Assembly: GCF_000252125.1 (NCBI RefSeq)
Contig: NZ_AHKF01000011.1
Span: 19,650-83,649 of the forward strand
DNA: 64,000 nt
Direction of reading: 5' to 3'
DNA from: Flavobacterium frigoris PS1
Lineage (GTDB): Bacteria; Bacteroidota; Bacteroidia; Flavobacteriales; Flavobacteriaceae
The notes under the pieces were generated by a model that was not told the DNA's origin, did not search any database, and saw only the letters and a program-made list of their open reading frames with translations. Shown piece after piece: positions 49,903 to 59,240 of the stretch. Every line of letters begins with the position of its first letter. Within the stretch, counting starts at the first letter, position 1. The translations under genes and the position numbers were made by a program.

Positions 49903-50346
49903 TTACTGTTTAAGTAAATATAAGTAGTGGTTGTAATAGTCTACAATTGCTTTTCCTTTCATCAAAACGTCGGCACCAATTATGCCATGGACCGGCTTTG
50001 ATTTATGTTGAATTAATGCCTCATTTACGTGTGATAAATCGAAAATCACCAAACTGAATTCGATATCTTCCCATAAGCCGAGTTGAAGAGTATTATTAAA
50101 GGCTGTTTGTGTCTGCATTCCTGTAGCTCCTGCACCAGATGCTTTAGTTTTGGAATCTTCTGCATGAACTTGGAAAAAGGCAATACTTTCAAAACCGATA
50201 CAACTGTTTGACGCTCCTGTGTCTAGAATGAAGTTGCCTGCAATCCCGTTGATTTTTGCTTTTATCAAAAGGTGCTGTGTCTTAGTTATTTTAAATTTTA
50301 TTTTTTTGTATTTTTCCTTTTTCAGGATATCGTGGAGGTTTTTCAT
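49903..50346 (-). CDS. retropepsin-like (clan AA) aspartic protease domain protein
   Basis: A 147-residue cytoplasmic protein with a single retropepsin-like domain. The catalytic aspartate is in FILDTGASNSCIG (Asp about 42). The second half shows HGIIGADVLMKG, the 'hydrophobic-hydrophobic-G-x-D' block that follows the flap and core in these proteases. Such single-domain proteins should act as homodimers. No signal peptide is seen, and the substrate is unknown. A degenerate duplicate of its C-terminal part lies directly downstream. A -7-like element (TACTTTTG on the minus strand, 50371-50364) is about 18 bp upstream. Confidence 0.85.
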   Translation of the reverse strand: MKNLHDILKKEKYKKIKFKITKTQHLLIKAKINGIAGNFILDTGASNSCIGFESIAFFQVHAEDSKTKASGAGATGMQTQTAFNNTLQLGLWEDIEFSLVIFDLSHVNEALIQHKSKPVHGIIGADVLMKGKAIVDYYNHYLYLLKQ

Positions 50347-50363
50347 AGTTTAAAGCTGATAAT

Positions 50364-50421
50364 CAAAAGTAATCTAAATTACTAAGAATCTAAAAAACAA
50401 CAATTCAAAATGCTAACTTTG
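50364..50421. promoter_or_regulatory. divergent -7 elements between the protease and tatD genes
   Basis: TACTTTTG on the minus strand (50371-50364) faces the retropepsin-like gene and TAACTTTG on the plus strand (50414-50421) faces tatD, ten bases before its ATG. Both match TAnnTTTG exactly. Neither has a TTG at the expected 19-20 nt. The tatD leader would be only a few bases. Confidence 0.45.
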
Positions 50422-50430
50422 CTTATTTAA

Positions 50431-51207
50431 ATGAAAACAATGACAATTACAGATACGCACACCCATTTATATTCAGAGGAATTTGATCATGACCGCGACG
50501 AAATAATACAAAGGGCAATTCAAGCAGGTGTTTCTCGGTTTTTTATTCCGGCCATTGATTCTTCTTGTACCCAGTCTATGTATGATTTGGAAAAAAACTA
50601 TCCACACAATGTTTTCTTAATGATGGGACTGCATCCTACCTATGTAAAAGAAAATTATCTGGAAGAGTTGCAGCATGTAGAGGACGAGCTGGCCAAAAGA
50701 AAATTCTATGCCATTGGTGAAATCGGAATTGATTTGTATTGGGATAAAACCCATCTGAAGGAACAGCAGGCTGCATTTAAGAAACAGATCCAATTAGCTA
50801 AAAAATATAAATTGCCAATCGTGATTCATTGTCGTGAAGCTTTTGATGAAATATTTGAGATTTTAGAAGAGGAGAAATCGGCTGATTTGTTTGGGGTATT
50901 TCATTGTTTTACGGGGACTTACGATCAAGCGTTACAGGCAATGTCTTATAATATGAAATTGGGAATTGGTGGAGTGGTTACTTTCAAAAACGGAAAAATT
51001 GACCAGTTTTTGAGCCAAATAGATTTAGAACATATCGTTTTGGAAACAGATTCACCCTATCTTGCTCCGATTCCATTTCGAGGAAAAAGAAACGAAAGTA
51101 GTTATCTTATTAATGTATTAGATAAGCTTGCCCAGATTTATGGTCTTTCGCAAAAAGATATTGCGAGTATGACAACTGAAAATTCTAAGGTAATTTTTGG
51201 GATTTAA
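50431..51207 (+). CDS. tatD: TatD-family metal-dependent hydrolase (DNase)
   Basis: Amidohydrolase-fold TIM-barrel protein of 258 residues. The metal ligands are visible as TDTHTHL at residues 7-13, GEIGIDLYWD near 97, VIHCREAF near 130, FHCFTGTYDQA near 155 and ETDSPYLAP near 207. TatD proteins are 3'-5' exonucleases or DNases involved in DNA repair or quality control; the in vivo role here is not known. A second Met four codons later is an alternative start. Confidence 0.92.
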   Translation: MKTMTITDTHTHLYSEEFDHDRDEIIQRAIQAGVSRFFIPAIDSSCTQSMYDLEKNYPHNVFLMMGLHPTYVKENYLEELQHVEDELAKRKFYAIGEIGIDLYWDKTHLKEQQAAFKKQIQLAKKYKLPIVIHCREAFDEIFEILEEEKSADLFGVFHCFTGTYDQALQAMSYNMKLGIGGVVTFKNGKIDQFLSQIDLEHIVLETDSPYLAPIPFRGKRNESSYLINVLDKLAQIYGLSQKDIASMTTENSKVIFGI

Positions 51208-51268
51208 TACATAATCTATTATAAATTAATATTTTTTTTGTTCATTTGCGCACTTAAAGTTACTAAAA

Positions 51269-52411
51269 ATGCAAAAATTTGACGCTATTCGGCCATTTTA
51301 CGATTCCGAAATAAACGATGCCATATTGAAAGTGATAAATCACCCTATGATGAAGGCGTTGATGAATTTTTCTTTTCCAGATGTAGAAGATACGGTATGG
51401 AAAGAGCAACTCAGAAAAACACAGTCCATACGTGATTTTCAATGTAATTTTATCTATCATTCTATTCGGAAGATTATTGAAAAAAGCTCCGATGGATTGA
51501 CTACTTCCGGTTTCGAAAAGTTAAAAAAGGGAGAATCGTATTTATTTGTATCGAATCATAGAGATATTCTTTTGGATACTACCTTGTTGAATACAGCATT
51601 ATTTGAACATGGTTTGGTGATGACTGCATCCGCAATTGGGGATAATTTGGTTAAAAAAGATTTTCTCAATGTACTAGCAAAAATGAATCGGAATTTTCTA
51701 GTTCAAAGAGGTTTGACACCTAGAGAGATGTTAGAAAGTTCGAAAACATTATCGGAGTATATTCGTCATTTATTGTTAGAGGAAAGTCGATCGGTTTGGA
51801 TTGCACAACGCGAGGGAAGAACTAAAGATGGAAACGACGCTACAAATCCAGGAGTCTTGAAAATGGTGGGAATGGCTGCTAATGGAACAGATCTTATGGA
51901 TTATTTCAAAAAAGTAAAAGTTGTCCCAGTTTCAATTTCATACGAATATGATCCTACGGATGTTTTGAAAATCCCGCAGTTACTGGCCGAAGCCAACAAG
52001 GAGATCTATATCAAAGAAAAAAACGAGGATTTCATGACGCTGCTCAGCGGTGTCATGGGACAGAAGAAAAGAATTCACATGCACATAGGGGATGTGTTGG
52101 ATGCGGAAACTGATAAAATCAAGGAAGAATTTGACAAACCTAATAAGCAAATATTGGCATTGGCTCAAGTAATTGATGAATCGATTTTAAGCAATTATAA
52201 ATTATGGCCCACTAATTATATCGCCTATGATCTATTGAATAATAACAATGGCTTTTCTCATTTATATACCGAAGATGAAAAATCGCTTTTTGAGCGTAGG
52301 TTAGAAATGCGTATTGATGCAGAAAATCCTATTGCATTACAAGGGCTATTAGCAATGTATGCCAATCCGGTTGTAAATAATTTAAAATACCATGATGAAC
52401 TTAAAAGTTAA
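51269..52411 (+). CDS. glycerol-phosphate-type acyltransferase (PlsB/PlsC fold)
   Basis: A 380-residue protein with the acyltransferase motif I as SNHRDILLDTTLLN (HxxxxD pattern with the catalytic histidine near residue 92) and a later motif WIAQREGRTKDGND that corresponds to the phosphate-binding EGTRS block. A long N-terminal region (residues 1-85) precedes the domain. It probably esterifies glycerol-3-phosphate or lysophosphatidate in membrane lipid synthesis. The C-terminal part overlaps the asparaginase start by 20 bp, so the two are co-expressed. Confidence 0.85.
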   Translation: MQKFDAIRPFYDSEINDAILKVINHPMMKALMNFSFPDVEDTVWKEQLRKTQSIRDFQCNFIYHSIRKIIEKSSDGLTTSGFEKLKKGESYLFVSNHRDILLDTTLLNTALFEHGLVMTASAIGDNLVKKDFLNVLAKMNRNFLVQRGLTPREMLESSKTLSEYIRHLLLEESRSVWIAQREGRTKDGNDATNPGVLKMVGMAANGTDLMDYFKKVKVVPVSISYEYDPTDVLKIPQLLAEANKEIYIKEKNEDFMTLLSGVMGQKKRIHMHIGDVLDAETDKIKEEFDKPNKQILALAQVIDESILSNYKLWPTNYIAYDLLNNNNGFSHLYTEDEKSLFERRLEMRIDAENPIALQGLLAMYANPVVNNLKYHDELKS

Positions 52412-53423
52412 AATACTTTTATTATATACTGGAGGTACCATTGGGATGCGTAAAGATTTTGATACTGGCGCCCTAAAAGCTTTTAATTTTAGTAAGTTGT
52501 TGAATAGGATTCCCGAGTTGAAGCAATTGGAATGTGAGATTGAGACCATTTCATTTGAAGAACCTATCGATTCGTCTAACATGAACCCGAAAGAGTGGGC
52601 TAGAATAGCTTCGATTATTGAGGAAAACTATATGGATTTTGATGGTTTTGTAGTGCTTCATGGTTCGGATACGATGTCTTATTCCGCATCGGCATTGAGT
52701 TTTATGTTGGAGAATTTAGCAAAACCAGTTGTGTTTACTGGTTCGCAATTACCAATTGGGGATTTGCGAACAGATGCCAAAGAAAATTTAATTACTGCTA
52801 TTCAAATTGCCTCTTTACATGAAAACGGTCAAGCTGTCATTAGTGAAGTTTGTTTGTATTTTGAGTATAAATTATATAGAGGAAATAGAACGACCAAAAT
52901 AAATGCTGAGCATTTTAAAGCGTTTACTTCGCCTAACTACCCTGAATTGGTAGAGTCTGGTGTCAATCTGAAGATTAGAAGGGAACTGTTATTGCCTAGA
53001 CAAAAACGCGGGGAATTGATCGTTCATAAAAACTTGGACAACAATGTGGTTATTGTTAAAATGTTTCCAGGAATGAGTGAAGTGGTTTTAGCAGCAATTT
53101 TAGATATCCCAAGTTTAGAAGGTGTTGTGCTTGAGACCTATGGTTCTGGAAATGCACCTACTGAAGATTGGTTTGTTTCTTTATTGACAGAAGCAATAAA
53201 TAAAGGAGTACATATAGTAAATGTTACCCAATGTTCTGGTGGTAGTGTAAATATGGGACAGTACGAGACAAGCACTGCTATGAAGGAAATTGGAGTGATT
53301 TCAGGGAAAGACATCACCACAGAAGCTGCTATTACTAAATTAATGTACTTATTAGCACAAAATATAGCGCCACAAGATTTTAAAACAGTTTTTGAAACTT
53401 CGTTGCGTGGAGAAATGATTTAA
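52392..53423 (+). CDS. ansA: type I L-asparaginase
   Basis: Hydrolyses asparagine to aspartate and ammonia. It has 343 residues without signal peptide, so cytoplasmic. The first catalytic threonine is in LLLYTGGTIGM near residue 14. The second is in VLHGSDTMSYSASALSFML near residue 95, and GSQLPIGDLRTDAKENL matches the family. The gene begins with two consecutive ATG codons within the end of the acyltransferase gene, giving a 20-bp overlap. Confidence 0.93.
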   Translation: MMNLKVKILLLYTGGTIGMRKDFDTGALKAFNFSKLLNRIPELKQLECEIETISFEEPIDSSNMNPKEWARIASIIEENYMDFDGFVVLHGSDTMSYSASALSFMLENLAKPVVFTGSQLPIGDLRTDAKENLITAIQIASLHENGQAVISEVCLYFEYKLYRGNRTTKINAEHFKAFTSPNYPELVESGVNLKIRRELLLPRQKRGELIVHKNLDNNVVIVKMFPGMSEVVLAAILDIPSLEGVVLETYGSGNAPTEDWFVSLLTEAINKGVHIVNVTQCSGGSVNMGQYETSTAMKEIGVISGKDITTEAAITKLMYLLAQNIAPQDFKTVFETSLRGEMI

Positions 53424-53433
53424 TATCGCTTTT

Positions 53434-53441
53434 TACTTTTG
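53434..53441 (+). promoter_or_regulatory. -7 element upstream of tRNA-Ser
   Basis: TACTTTTG matches TAnnTTTG exactly and lies 37 bp before the mature tRNA 5' end. The -33 TTG is not evident. A short leader removed by RNase P would follow. Confidence 0.45.
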
Positions 53442-53478
53442 AAATTCATTTTTTTTCATGTTATTTGCAAACCTTAAT

Positions 53479-53563
53479 AGAGAGGTGGCCGAGTGGCTGA
53501 AGGCGCACGCTTGGAAAGCGTGTATATGGCAACATATCGAGGGTTCGAATCCCTTTCTCTCTA
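53479..53563 (+). tRNA. tRNA-Ser (anticodon GGA)
   Basis: An 85-nt cloverleaf. The acceptor stem AGAGAGG pairs with TCTCTCT at 53556-53562, with a G-U at the base. The D arm is GCCGAGTGGCTGAAGGC. The anticodon stem CACGC/GCGTG holds the loop TTGGAAA, giving anticodon GGA for UCC/UCU serine codons. A long variable arm (TATATGGCAACATA) is the type II hallmark of tRNA-Ser, and TTCGAAT is the T loop. The discriminator base is A and no CCA is encoded. Confidence 0.95.
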
Positions 53564-53593
53564 CGAATAATGATTATTAGTTCCATAAGATTT

Positions 53594-53640
53594 AACACCC
53601 AATTTTTCATAGGTAAATGTGAAATTGGGTGTTTTTTTTA
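53594..53640 (+). terminator. intrinsic terminator downstream of tRNA-Ser
   Basis: AACACCCAATTT (53594-53605) pairs with AAATTGGGTGTT, followed by a run of T residues. It stands 30 bp past the tRNA. The last bases overlap the stop codon (53640-53638) of the minus-strand AraC-family gene. Confidence 0.85.
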
Positions 53641-54474
53641 TTTGGAAATAGCTCGGTTTGATTTTCTGAACTGTACAGGTCTTACTTTGACTAAGTTATA
53701 AAAGGTATTGCTAAAAGTAGCAGGACTATTATAACCAGAAGCATAAGAGATTTCGCTAATAGACATGTCCGTTTGCAATAGTTTTTCCATGCTGAATATA
53801 ATTCTATAGATTTTTACATATTGTAGAAAGGAAATATCTATCGTAGTCCTAAACAAACGGGAAAGACTTCGGCTGCTGAAGCCAAAAAGAGTGGCTACAT
53901 TCTTTAATAATAAAGTTTGCTCAATATGGAGGTGAATATGATTTAAGATGGGACTTAATCTTTCACTAGTAGTTGTAGGAAGTACTACTGGCATAGGTTT
54001 TTTACTCATTTCTGGAATAATATTGCCTAATGTTTTAATATATTGGCATTTGCTTTTTTCTTTTGCAAAAATATTCTCCGTCCAATTTTCAGTAAATAAG
54101 ATCATTTCTAAAATCAGATTTGGAGCGGGGTAAATACCCATTTGTGCATAAAAGAGGTTGTTGTTTAATATGGCTGGCGGAATGTAAATATTGCGTATGA
54201 TACTTACTGTTGTTTTGAGTTCAATAAAATGATTCATTCCTGCCGGGATCCATACAAAGTGCCTTGCTGGCAAGAAATAGGAATTGTCTTTCGTTTTTAA
54301 ATAAGCAGCTCCACCTTCAATATATGTTAATTGATGCTTGTTATGCCTGTGCATTAAAAGATGCTCTTCTATTTTAGTATGATAGATATAAGTACTATGA
54401 GGATATTGATTTACCTTCTCTAAGAAACTAATCGATTTTGTTGCCGGCATTGGGAGATTTTTAATTTGGCTCAA
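53638..54474 (-). CDS. AraC-family transcriptional regulator
   Basis: A 278-residue regulator with an N-terminal cupin-like sensing domain (HLLMHRHNKHQLTYIEGG and FVWIPAGMNHFIEL, about residues 35-85) and a C-terminal double helix-turn-helix (LLKNVATLFGFSSRSLSRLF and MSISEISYASGYNSPATFSN). It is divergent from the TolC/EmrA/EmrB efflux operon across 80 bp, so it probably controls that operon and itself. The effector is unknown. Its -7 element may be TAATTTTG on the minus strand (54507-54500). Confidence 0.9.
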   Translation of the reverse strand: MSQIKNLPMPATKSISFLEKVNQYPHSTYIYHTKIEEHLLMHRHNKHQLTYIEGGAAYLKTKDNSYFLPARHFVWIPAGMNHFIELKTTVSIIRNIYIPPAILNNNLFYAQMGIYPAPNLILEMILFTENWTENIFAKEKSKCQYIKTLGNIIPEMSKKPMPVVLPTTTSERLSPILNHIHLHIEQTLLLKNVATLFGFSSRSLSRLFRTTIDISFLQYVKIYRIIFSMEKLLQTDMSISEISYASGYNSPATFSNTFYNLVKVRPVQFRKSNRAISK

Positions 54475-54499
54475 ATTAACAAATAAATGGCTTAATTGA

Positions 54500-54534
54500 C
54501 AAAATTAGACTTCTAAATATGTTGCAATTTTGCA
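54500..54534. promoter_or_regulatory. AraC promoter element and short palindrome in the divergent efflux region
   Basis: TAATTTTG on the minus strand (54507-54500) matches TAnnTTTG with a TTG at 54527-54525, 17 nt upstream. TGCAA-TT-TTGCA at 54523-54534 overlaps that TTG and lies 21-32 bp before the tolC-type start on the other strand. It could be a regulator site serving both directions. Confidence 0.4.
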
Positions 54535-54554
54535 TTTTAATTTAAGGCATAAAT

Positions 54555-55889
54555 ATGTATCGCAACTCATATAAAATATTAATACCCTCTTTTTTGTTAG
54601 TATTTGTAGCTGTTAAAGCTCAAAGTACAATTCAAGATAGCATTCCTCTATCTTTAGAAAACGTATGGAAAAAAGCGGCTGTAAACAGCAAGGAGATTAA
54701 AAGGAGTCAACTTCATTCGAAATCAGGAAGTGAAGCTGTAAAAAATGCTAAAAGCAAACAACTTCCTGAAATAGGAATTAATGCTAATTATGGGAAACTG
54801 GCTAACATTCCAATTTTTAATGAAGGTATTTTGCATCATGCCGATTTCATTCCTTTAGAAGATCACTCCATTTACGGAGTAACATTGGACTCTTATTTTG
54901 AAATATATAATGGACAAAGGCTAAAAACAAATATTCAAAAGGAGTCTGTCAAGCAAGAATTGTCAAAATATATGGAAGAAGAAACTACGTTATCTATCCA
55001 TTTTGAAGTTGCACAAGCCTATTTGAAGTTGCAACTTTACTTGCAATATGAAAAATTAGTGAAACAGAATGTCCATCAAAGCGAAGCTCGTTTAGCGTTA
55101 ATTCAAAAATTATACAATGGAGGCGTTGTGTTGAAAAGTGATTTGCTGCGTGCCCAATTGCTATTGTCAAAACAAAAAATAGCACTTACAGAGATTAAAA
55201 ATAATGCAGAACTAGTCATGCAGGAATTAAACATTTTTATGGGTAATCCTGACAGTCAGAAGCTAAAACCTACCGATCAAATTGGTTTTCAGCAAGACCG
55301 GAAGACAATGACGTATGATGAGTACGTGCATAATGCCATTGATAAATCTCCATTACAGAAAATTGCTAATCAGAAAGTAGAACTAGGCATATTAAATATA
55401 GCTGCATTAAAGTCAGATAAATTACCGCGAATAGGCTTGTTTGGAGAATACAGTTATTCTTATCCACAAATTAAACTATATCCTTATGAAAATGCACCTT
55501 ACTTGTTAGGTGTTGTTGGAGTCAAACTATCGTATTCTATCTCTTCAATTTATCATGATGTTCATAAGGAAGAGGAGGCTAAGATTTTATTAGAAGAGGA
55601 AAAAATTGCTCGGGAAAATGTTGAAGACAATTTGCGAAAAGTTATAAATAAATCGTACCAGCGTTATATAGAAGATCAAGAAAAAAAGGAGGTGTTTCAA
55701 CTAAATATCGAACAAGCTACTGAGAACTACCGCATACTCAATCAAACGTATTTTAATCAATTGTCATTGATAACGGATTTACTTGATGCAGATACCCAAT
55801 TATTGCAAGCGCAAATTGACCTTATTTCAGCAAAAATTGCAGAACAATTACATTATTGCGAACTTTTAAAAAACACAGGAGACTTATAG
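54555..55889 (+). CDS. TolC-family outer-membrane channel of a drug efflux system
   Basis: A 444-residue outer-membrane factor with a signal peptide (SYKILIPSFLLVFVAVKAQ). The mature protein is mostly long helices with the TolC two-fold repeat: LENVWKKAAVNSKEIKRSQL in the first half and NYRILNQTYFNQLSLITDLL in the second. It is first in a three-gene operon with an EmrA-like adaptor (2 bp downstream) and an EmrB-like exporter. It is a different lineage from the RND-operon TolC at 40024-41367. Confidence 0.9.
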   Translation: MYRNSYKILIPSFLLVFVAVKAQSTIQDSIPLSLENVWKKAAVNSKEIKRSQLHSKSGSEAVKNAKSKQLPEIGINANYGKLANIPIFNEGILHHADFIPLEDHSIYGVTLDSYFEIYNGQRLKTNIQKESVKQELSKYMEEETTLSIHFEVAQAYLKLQLYLQYEKLVKQNVHQSEARLALIQKLYNGGVVLKSDLLRAQLLLSKQKIALTEIKNNAELVMQELNIFMGNPDSQKLKPTDQIGFQQDRKTMTYDEYVHNAIDKSPLQKIANQKVELGILNIAALKSDKLPRIGLFGEYSYSYPQIKLYPYENAPYLLGVVGVKLSYSISSIYHDVHKEEEAKILLEEEKIARENVEDNLRKVINKSYQRYIEDQEKKEVFQLNIEQATENYRILNQTYFNQLSLITDLLDADTQLLQAQIDLISAKIAEQLHYCELLKNTGDL

Positions 55890-55891
55890 TT

Positions 55892-56953
55892 ATGGCTACA
55901 ATCACAGAAAAACATGAACGCATTGATAGGATTACTGTCAAAATAACCTATGGTATTGCTTTTTTAATATTAATGATCTTGATTGTATATGGTGCATATG
56001 CATTGGTGAAAATGTATAGATATGAGGAAACTAACGACGCGCAAGTTGAAGAATATATTAATCCAATATTGAGCCGCTCTACTGGTTTTGTACAAGAAAT
56101 AAGATTTACAGATCATCAAAAAGTGCAAAAGGGAGATACGTTGGTTGTTATTGATAGAAATGAAACGCTGCTGCAATTACAGGAAGCTGAAGCAACATTA
56201 AGAGCTGCAAATGCTTCATTGAAAGTAGTTGAAAGTAGTTCGATAACGACTATCAATAGTGCTTCAGTTAGTGAAGCAGGTATTGCATCTTCAAAAGCTA
56301 AATTGTGGCAACAAGAGCAAGATTACAATAGATATAAAAAACTACTCGCAGAAGAAGCGGTTACCCAACAGCATTTTGAAAGTGTTAAAACTAGTTTTGA
56401 AATTGCAAAATCAGAGTATAAAGTAATTCAAAATACTTATAAAACAGCCAAAGGAAAAATAAATGATGCGGACACGCAAATAGCAGTAGCTCTTGCTAAT
56501 GTAAAACAAAAGGAAGCCGTTGTTGATAACATCAAGCTCAATTTGACTTATTCAGTTATTAAAGCTCCATCTGATGGGATAATGGGTGATAAAACGTTAC
56601 AAGTGGGACAATTGATACAAAAAGGACAAATTTTGGGTTTTATTGTAGATCAAGACCAAGGAAAATGGATCGTAGCTAATTTTAAAGAGACTCAAGTTGC
56701 CAATATGGAAGAGGGTCAAGGGGTTGAAATTAGTGTTGATGCTTACCCAAATGAGGTTTTTGAGGGTAAAATACAATCGCTTGCTCCGGCTACGGGTTCC
56801 AGGTTTTCACTTTTACCTCCTGACAATGCGACTGGAAATTTTGTCAAAATAGTGCAGCGATTCCCTGTTCGAATACTTTTGATTGATGCTCCTGAAAAAA
56901 CTAAAAAGCTTCATGCAGGAATGAATGCCAATGTAACGGTTGCTAAACTATAA
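55892..56953 (+). CDS. HlyD/EmrA-family membrane-fusion protein
   Basis: Inner-membrane anchored adaptor of 353 residues linking the MFS exporter to TolC. One membrane segment near the N-terminus (YGIAFLILMILIVYGAYALV) is followed by lipoyl halves (ILSRSTGFVQEIRFTDHQKV and YSVIKAPSDGIMGDKTLQVG) and a coiled-coil hairpin in between. The ATG at 55892 is preferred over one at 55856 that overlaps the tolC gene. The E-T-N-D-A-Q-V-E start of the periplasmic domain is typical of EmrA. Confidence 0.9.
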   Translation: MATITEKHERIDRITVKITYGIAFLILMILIVYGAYALVKMYRYEETNDAQVEEYINPILSRSTGFVQEIRFTDHQKVQKGDTLVVIDRNETLLQLQEAEATLRAANASLKVVESSSITTINSASVSEAGIASSKAKLWQQEQDYNRYKKLLAEEAVTQQHFESVKTSFEIAKSEYKVIQNTYKTAKGKINDADTQIAVALANVKQKEAVVDNIKLNLTYSVIKAPSDGIMGDKTLQVGQLIQKGQILGFIVDQDQGKWIVANFKETQVANMEEGQGVEISVDAYPNEVFEGKIQSLAPATGSRFSLLPPDNATGNFVKIVQRFPVRILLIDAPEKTKKLHAGMNANVTVAKL

Positions 56954-56959
56954 TTAAAT

Positions 56960-58552
56960 ATGGATCCGTCATCTAGTGCATTTAAATCTTGGGTTCCCAA
57001 ATGGTGTATAATGCTTATTATTTTTTTAGTAATTCTTCCGGCTGTATCTATGTTAAGTGGGTATGTTGGAGGTATTACAAGTGCTGCAAGTTATTATGGT
57101 CTTGATCCAACGGATATTCAATTTTCTATCGTTTTGTACTATGTTGGGATTGCTAGTTTTTTTCCATTAGAAAAAAGATTTTTCGGCTATTTTTCTTCTA
57201 AGACCTATTTTTTAATGACTATAGTATTATTTGTAAGCATTAATTTTTTATTATACATCACTCATGATCCTTTAATCTTTTTTATGTTGCGTTTTTTAGG
57301 AGGAGCCGTCACTGTTGGTATAATTGGGGTTACTCTTAACTTAATATTTTCTCAATTTCATTCAGAGCGTTCAAGGGTCTTAGGTTATGCGGTGTTTTAT
57401 GGAACCTTACTTAGCTCTAATTCTTTTGTGTATTTATTAGATGCGTATCTTTTTCAAAATCATGATTATAATGTGTTGTATTTAATTATGATTTATCTCC
57501 AAGTTCCAGGTGTACTTTTGATGCTATTGTGTCTAAAGACTAATTTTCGTTTACACAGTAAAAGAATTCCTTTATTTGATTTAGATTGGAAAAGCTTCAT
57601 AATTTACAGCTCACTTTTATCATTAACTGCCTATCTAATATTATATGGTCAATATTATAATTGGTTTGATAGTATTCGTATTTGGATTTGTTCGAGCTTA
57701 ATTTTGGGCTTATTGATACTATTCGTTTTAACACAACTAAAACAGAAACGTCCCTTTATTGATTTAGGGATATATAAATATCGGAATTTTAGAATAGGAG
57801 TGGTGCTTCTTGTACTGTATTATATTTGTAAAGGAGATGTCAGTGTTGCTAATACATTTATTTTTAACAATATGGGATTAGATACGTATCACTACGCTTA
57901 TATTATGTTTTTTAATGCTTTTGGGATTGTTGTAGGAATTGGAGTTACTGCTCGTTTTCTTTTAGCAAAACGCAAAATACGATTAATGTGGCTTACGGGA
58001 TTTGCTTTTCTTCTGGTTTATCATATCCTAATGTTTTTTATTTTTGGGCCACAAGCCAATGAAAAGAGTCTTTTGATTCCTCTTTTTTTTCAGGGTATGG
58101 GTAATGGCGTCTTGATGCTTTCTATTGTATTATTTATGATAAAATCAGTGCCGGAATCTAAAAGTTTTTCGGCCTCATTGAGCGGTGTATCCTTTCGGTT
58201 TTTTGCTTTTACAATTAGTTTAGCTTTTGTCTCCTTTATGAATTTAAGACAGGCCAGTGTGCATTATCATGAATTAGGAAACACAATTACAGCGTTAAAT
58301 ACAGCATCAACTCAACAGATGCAATTGTATGAAAATATAGCACTGACAAAAGGTGCCTCAACAATTAAAGCGAAAATTGTGGCTAAAAAGATGTTTGGAA
58401 AAGCGGTGTCCAAACATGTTAATATTTTATTTGCTCGAGATTATTATTCATTAATGGCAATTGTTATATTTTTTATTATGTTAGCAATAGCGTTAATACC
58501 TAGTTTGCATTATCATTTTAGAAAGATTGGATCTAGAGTTATACCTATTTGA
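56960..58552 (+). CDS. MFS drug exporter, DHA2/EmrB-like
   Basis: A 530-residue inner-membrane transporter with about 14 hydrophobic segments, consistent with the DHA2 drug:H+ antiporter group. The first segments (WCIMLIIFLVILPAVSMLSG and LDPTDIQFSIVLYYVGIASF) fit the EmrB topology, although the classical MFS motif A between TM2 and TM3 is degenerate. It follows the adaptor gene by 6 bp and completes a tripartite efflux pump. Its substrate is unknown. Confidence 0.85.
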   Translation: MDPSSSAFKSWVPKWCIMLIIFLVILPAVSMLSGYVGGITSAASYYGLDPTDIQFSIVLYYVGIASFFPLEKRFFGYFSSKTYFLMTIVLFVSINFLLYITHDPLIFFMLRFLGGAVTVGIIGVTLNLIFSQFHSERSRVLGYAVFYGTLLSSNSFVYLLDAYLFQNHDYNVLYLIMIYLQVPGVLLMLLCLKTNFRLHSKRIPLFDLDWKSFIIYSSLLSLTAYLILYGQYYNWFDSIRIWICSSLILGLLILFVLTQLKQKRPFIDLGIYKYRNFRIGVVLLVLYYICKGDVSVANTFIFNNMGLDTYHYAYIMFFNAFGIVVGIGVTARFLLAKRKIRLMWLTGFAFLLVYHILMFFIFGPQANEKSLLIPLFFQGMGNGVLMLSIVLFMIKSVPESKSFSASLSGVSFRFFAFTISLAFVSFMNLRQASVHYHELGNTITALNTASTQQMQLYENIALTKGASTIKAKIVAKKMFGKAVSKHVNILFARDYYSLMAIVIFFIMLAIALIPSLHYHFRKIGSRVIPI

Positions 58553-59054
58553 GAATCAAATGTTTATTTTATGTTTTTTAAAATGAAGACGGTTTCATAA
58601 AAGGGTAAGGACAAGTTCCATGTTTAACTCCTTTTGGGTATTCTATTCTCTAGTATTTCTAGGAGAAATAAGACGATGTTTCGGCTGTGCTTTTGGCTCC
58701 AAATTTTAAAAATAATTATGGATTATAAATATTTATCAACAACTTTTTGATTGATCCTTTTTTCTGTTTTTCCAAATTAATAAGCTAAAAAAATAATATA
58801 AGAACAGTATGATATAATTGTGCTATTTACTTATTTCATCGGCTTTATTTGTTGGTTAATTGATGAGTTCGTACCTCGAAGTGGTAAGTAAAACGGGTTA
58901 AGAGGCCTATATTCCTTTCGAAAAAGAACTCCAAAGTGATTGTAATAAGGATGTAAGAAGATTTCAGCTGTGTTGTTATAATTCTTTAAATAATGATAAA
59001 ATATGGGTAAGCTAAAAACATAAAAAAAATGAAAAAAACCAAGAAAGTCGTGAC

Positions 59055-59150
59055 ATGTTTTTATACATAGGTGCGTTTGTTTGTACTACCGTAAGCTTAT
59101 CTGTAGTTGTGCTATTGTTTTTACTCGCCTACGTTGAATTTGGAAATTAA
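59055..59150 (+). CDS. possible 31-residue membrane protein
   Basis: Reads MFLYIGAFVCTTVSLSVVVL then LFLLAYVEFGN and stops at 59150. Almost the whole sequence is one hydrophobic segment with a short polar tail, as in many small membrane proteins. It has no similar neighbour and no clear promoter. Such frames also arise by chance in AT-rich DNA, so confidence is low. Confidence 0.2.
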   Translation: MFLYIGAFVCTTVSLSVVVLLFLLAYVEFGN

Positions 59151-59212
59151 ATTTAATGCACAACAAATAAAATAATCTTCTTGTATTTAGAATAGTATGT
59201 TTTGACAGCCAA

Positions 59213-59240
59213 AATGCCCCACTGATCGCAGTGGGGCATT
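59213..59240. terminator. strong GC-rich hairpin downstream of the secreted-protein cluster
   Basis: AATGCCCCACTG (59213-59224) pairs with CAGTGGGGCATT (59229-59240) with a 4-nt loop, a perfect 12-bp stem 67 bp past the stop codon of the minus-strand gene ending at 59308. T tracts are modest on both sides. It is probably the end of the minus-strand cluster transcript. Confidence 0.7.

Noticed and set aside
53479..53640. tRNA-Ser as an integration site
   Set aside because: No duplicated tRNA 3' end, integrase or foreign-looking island was found next to it.
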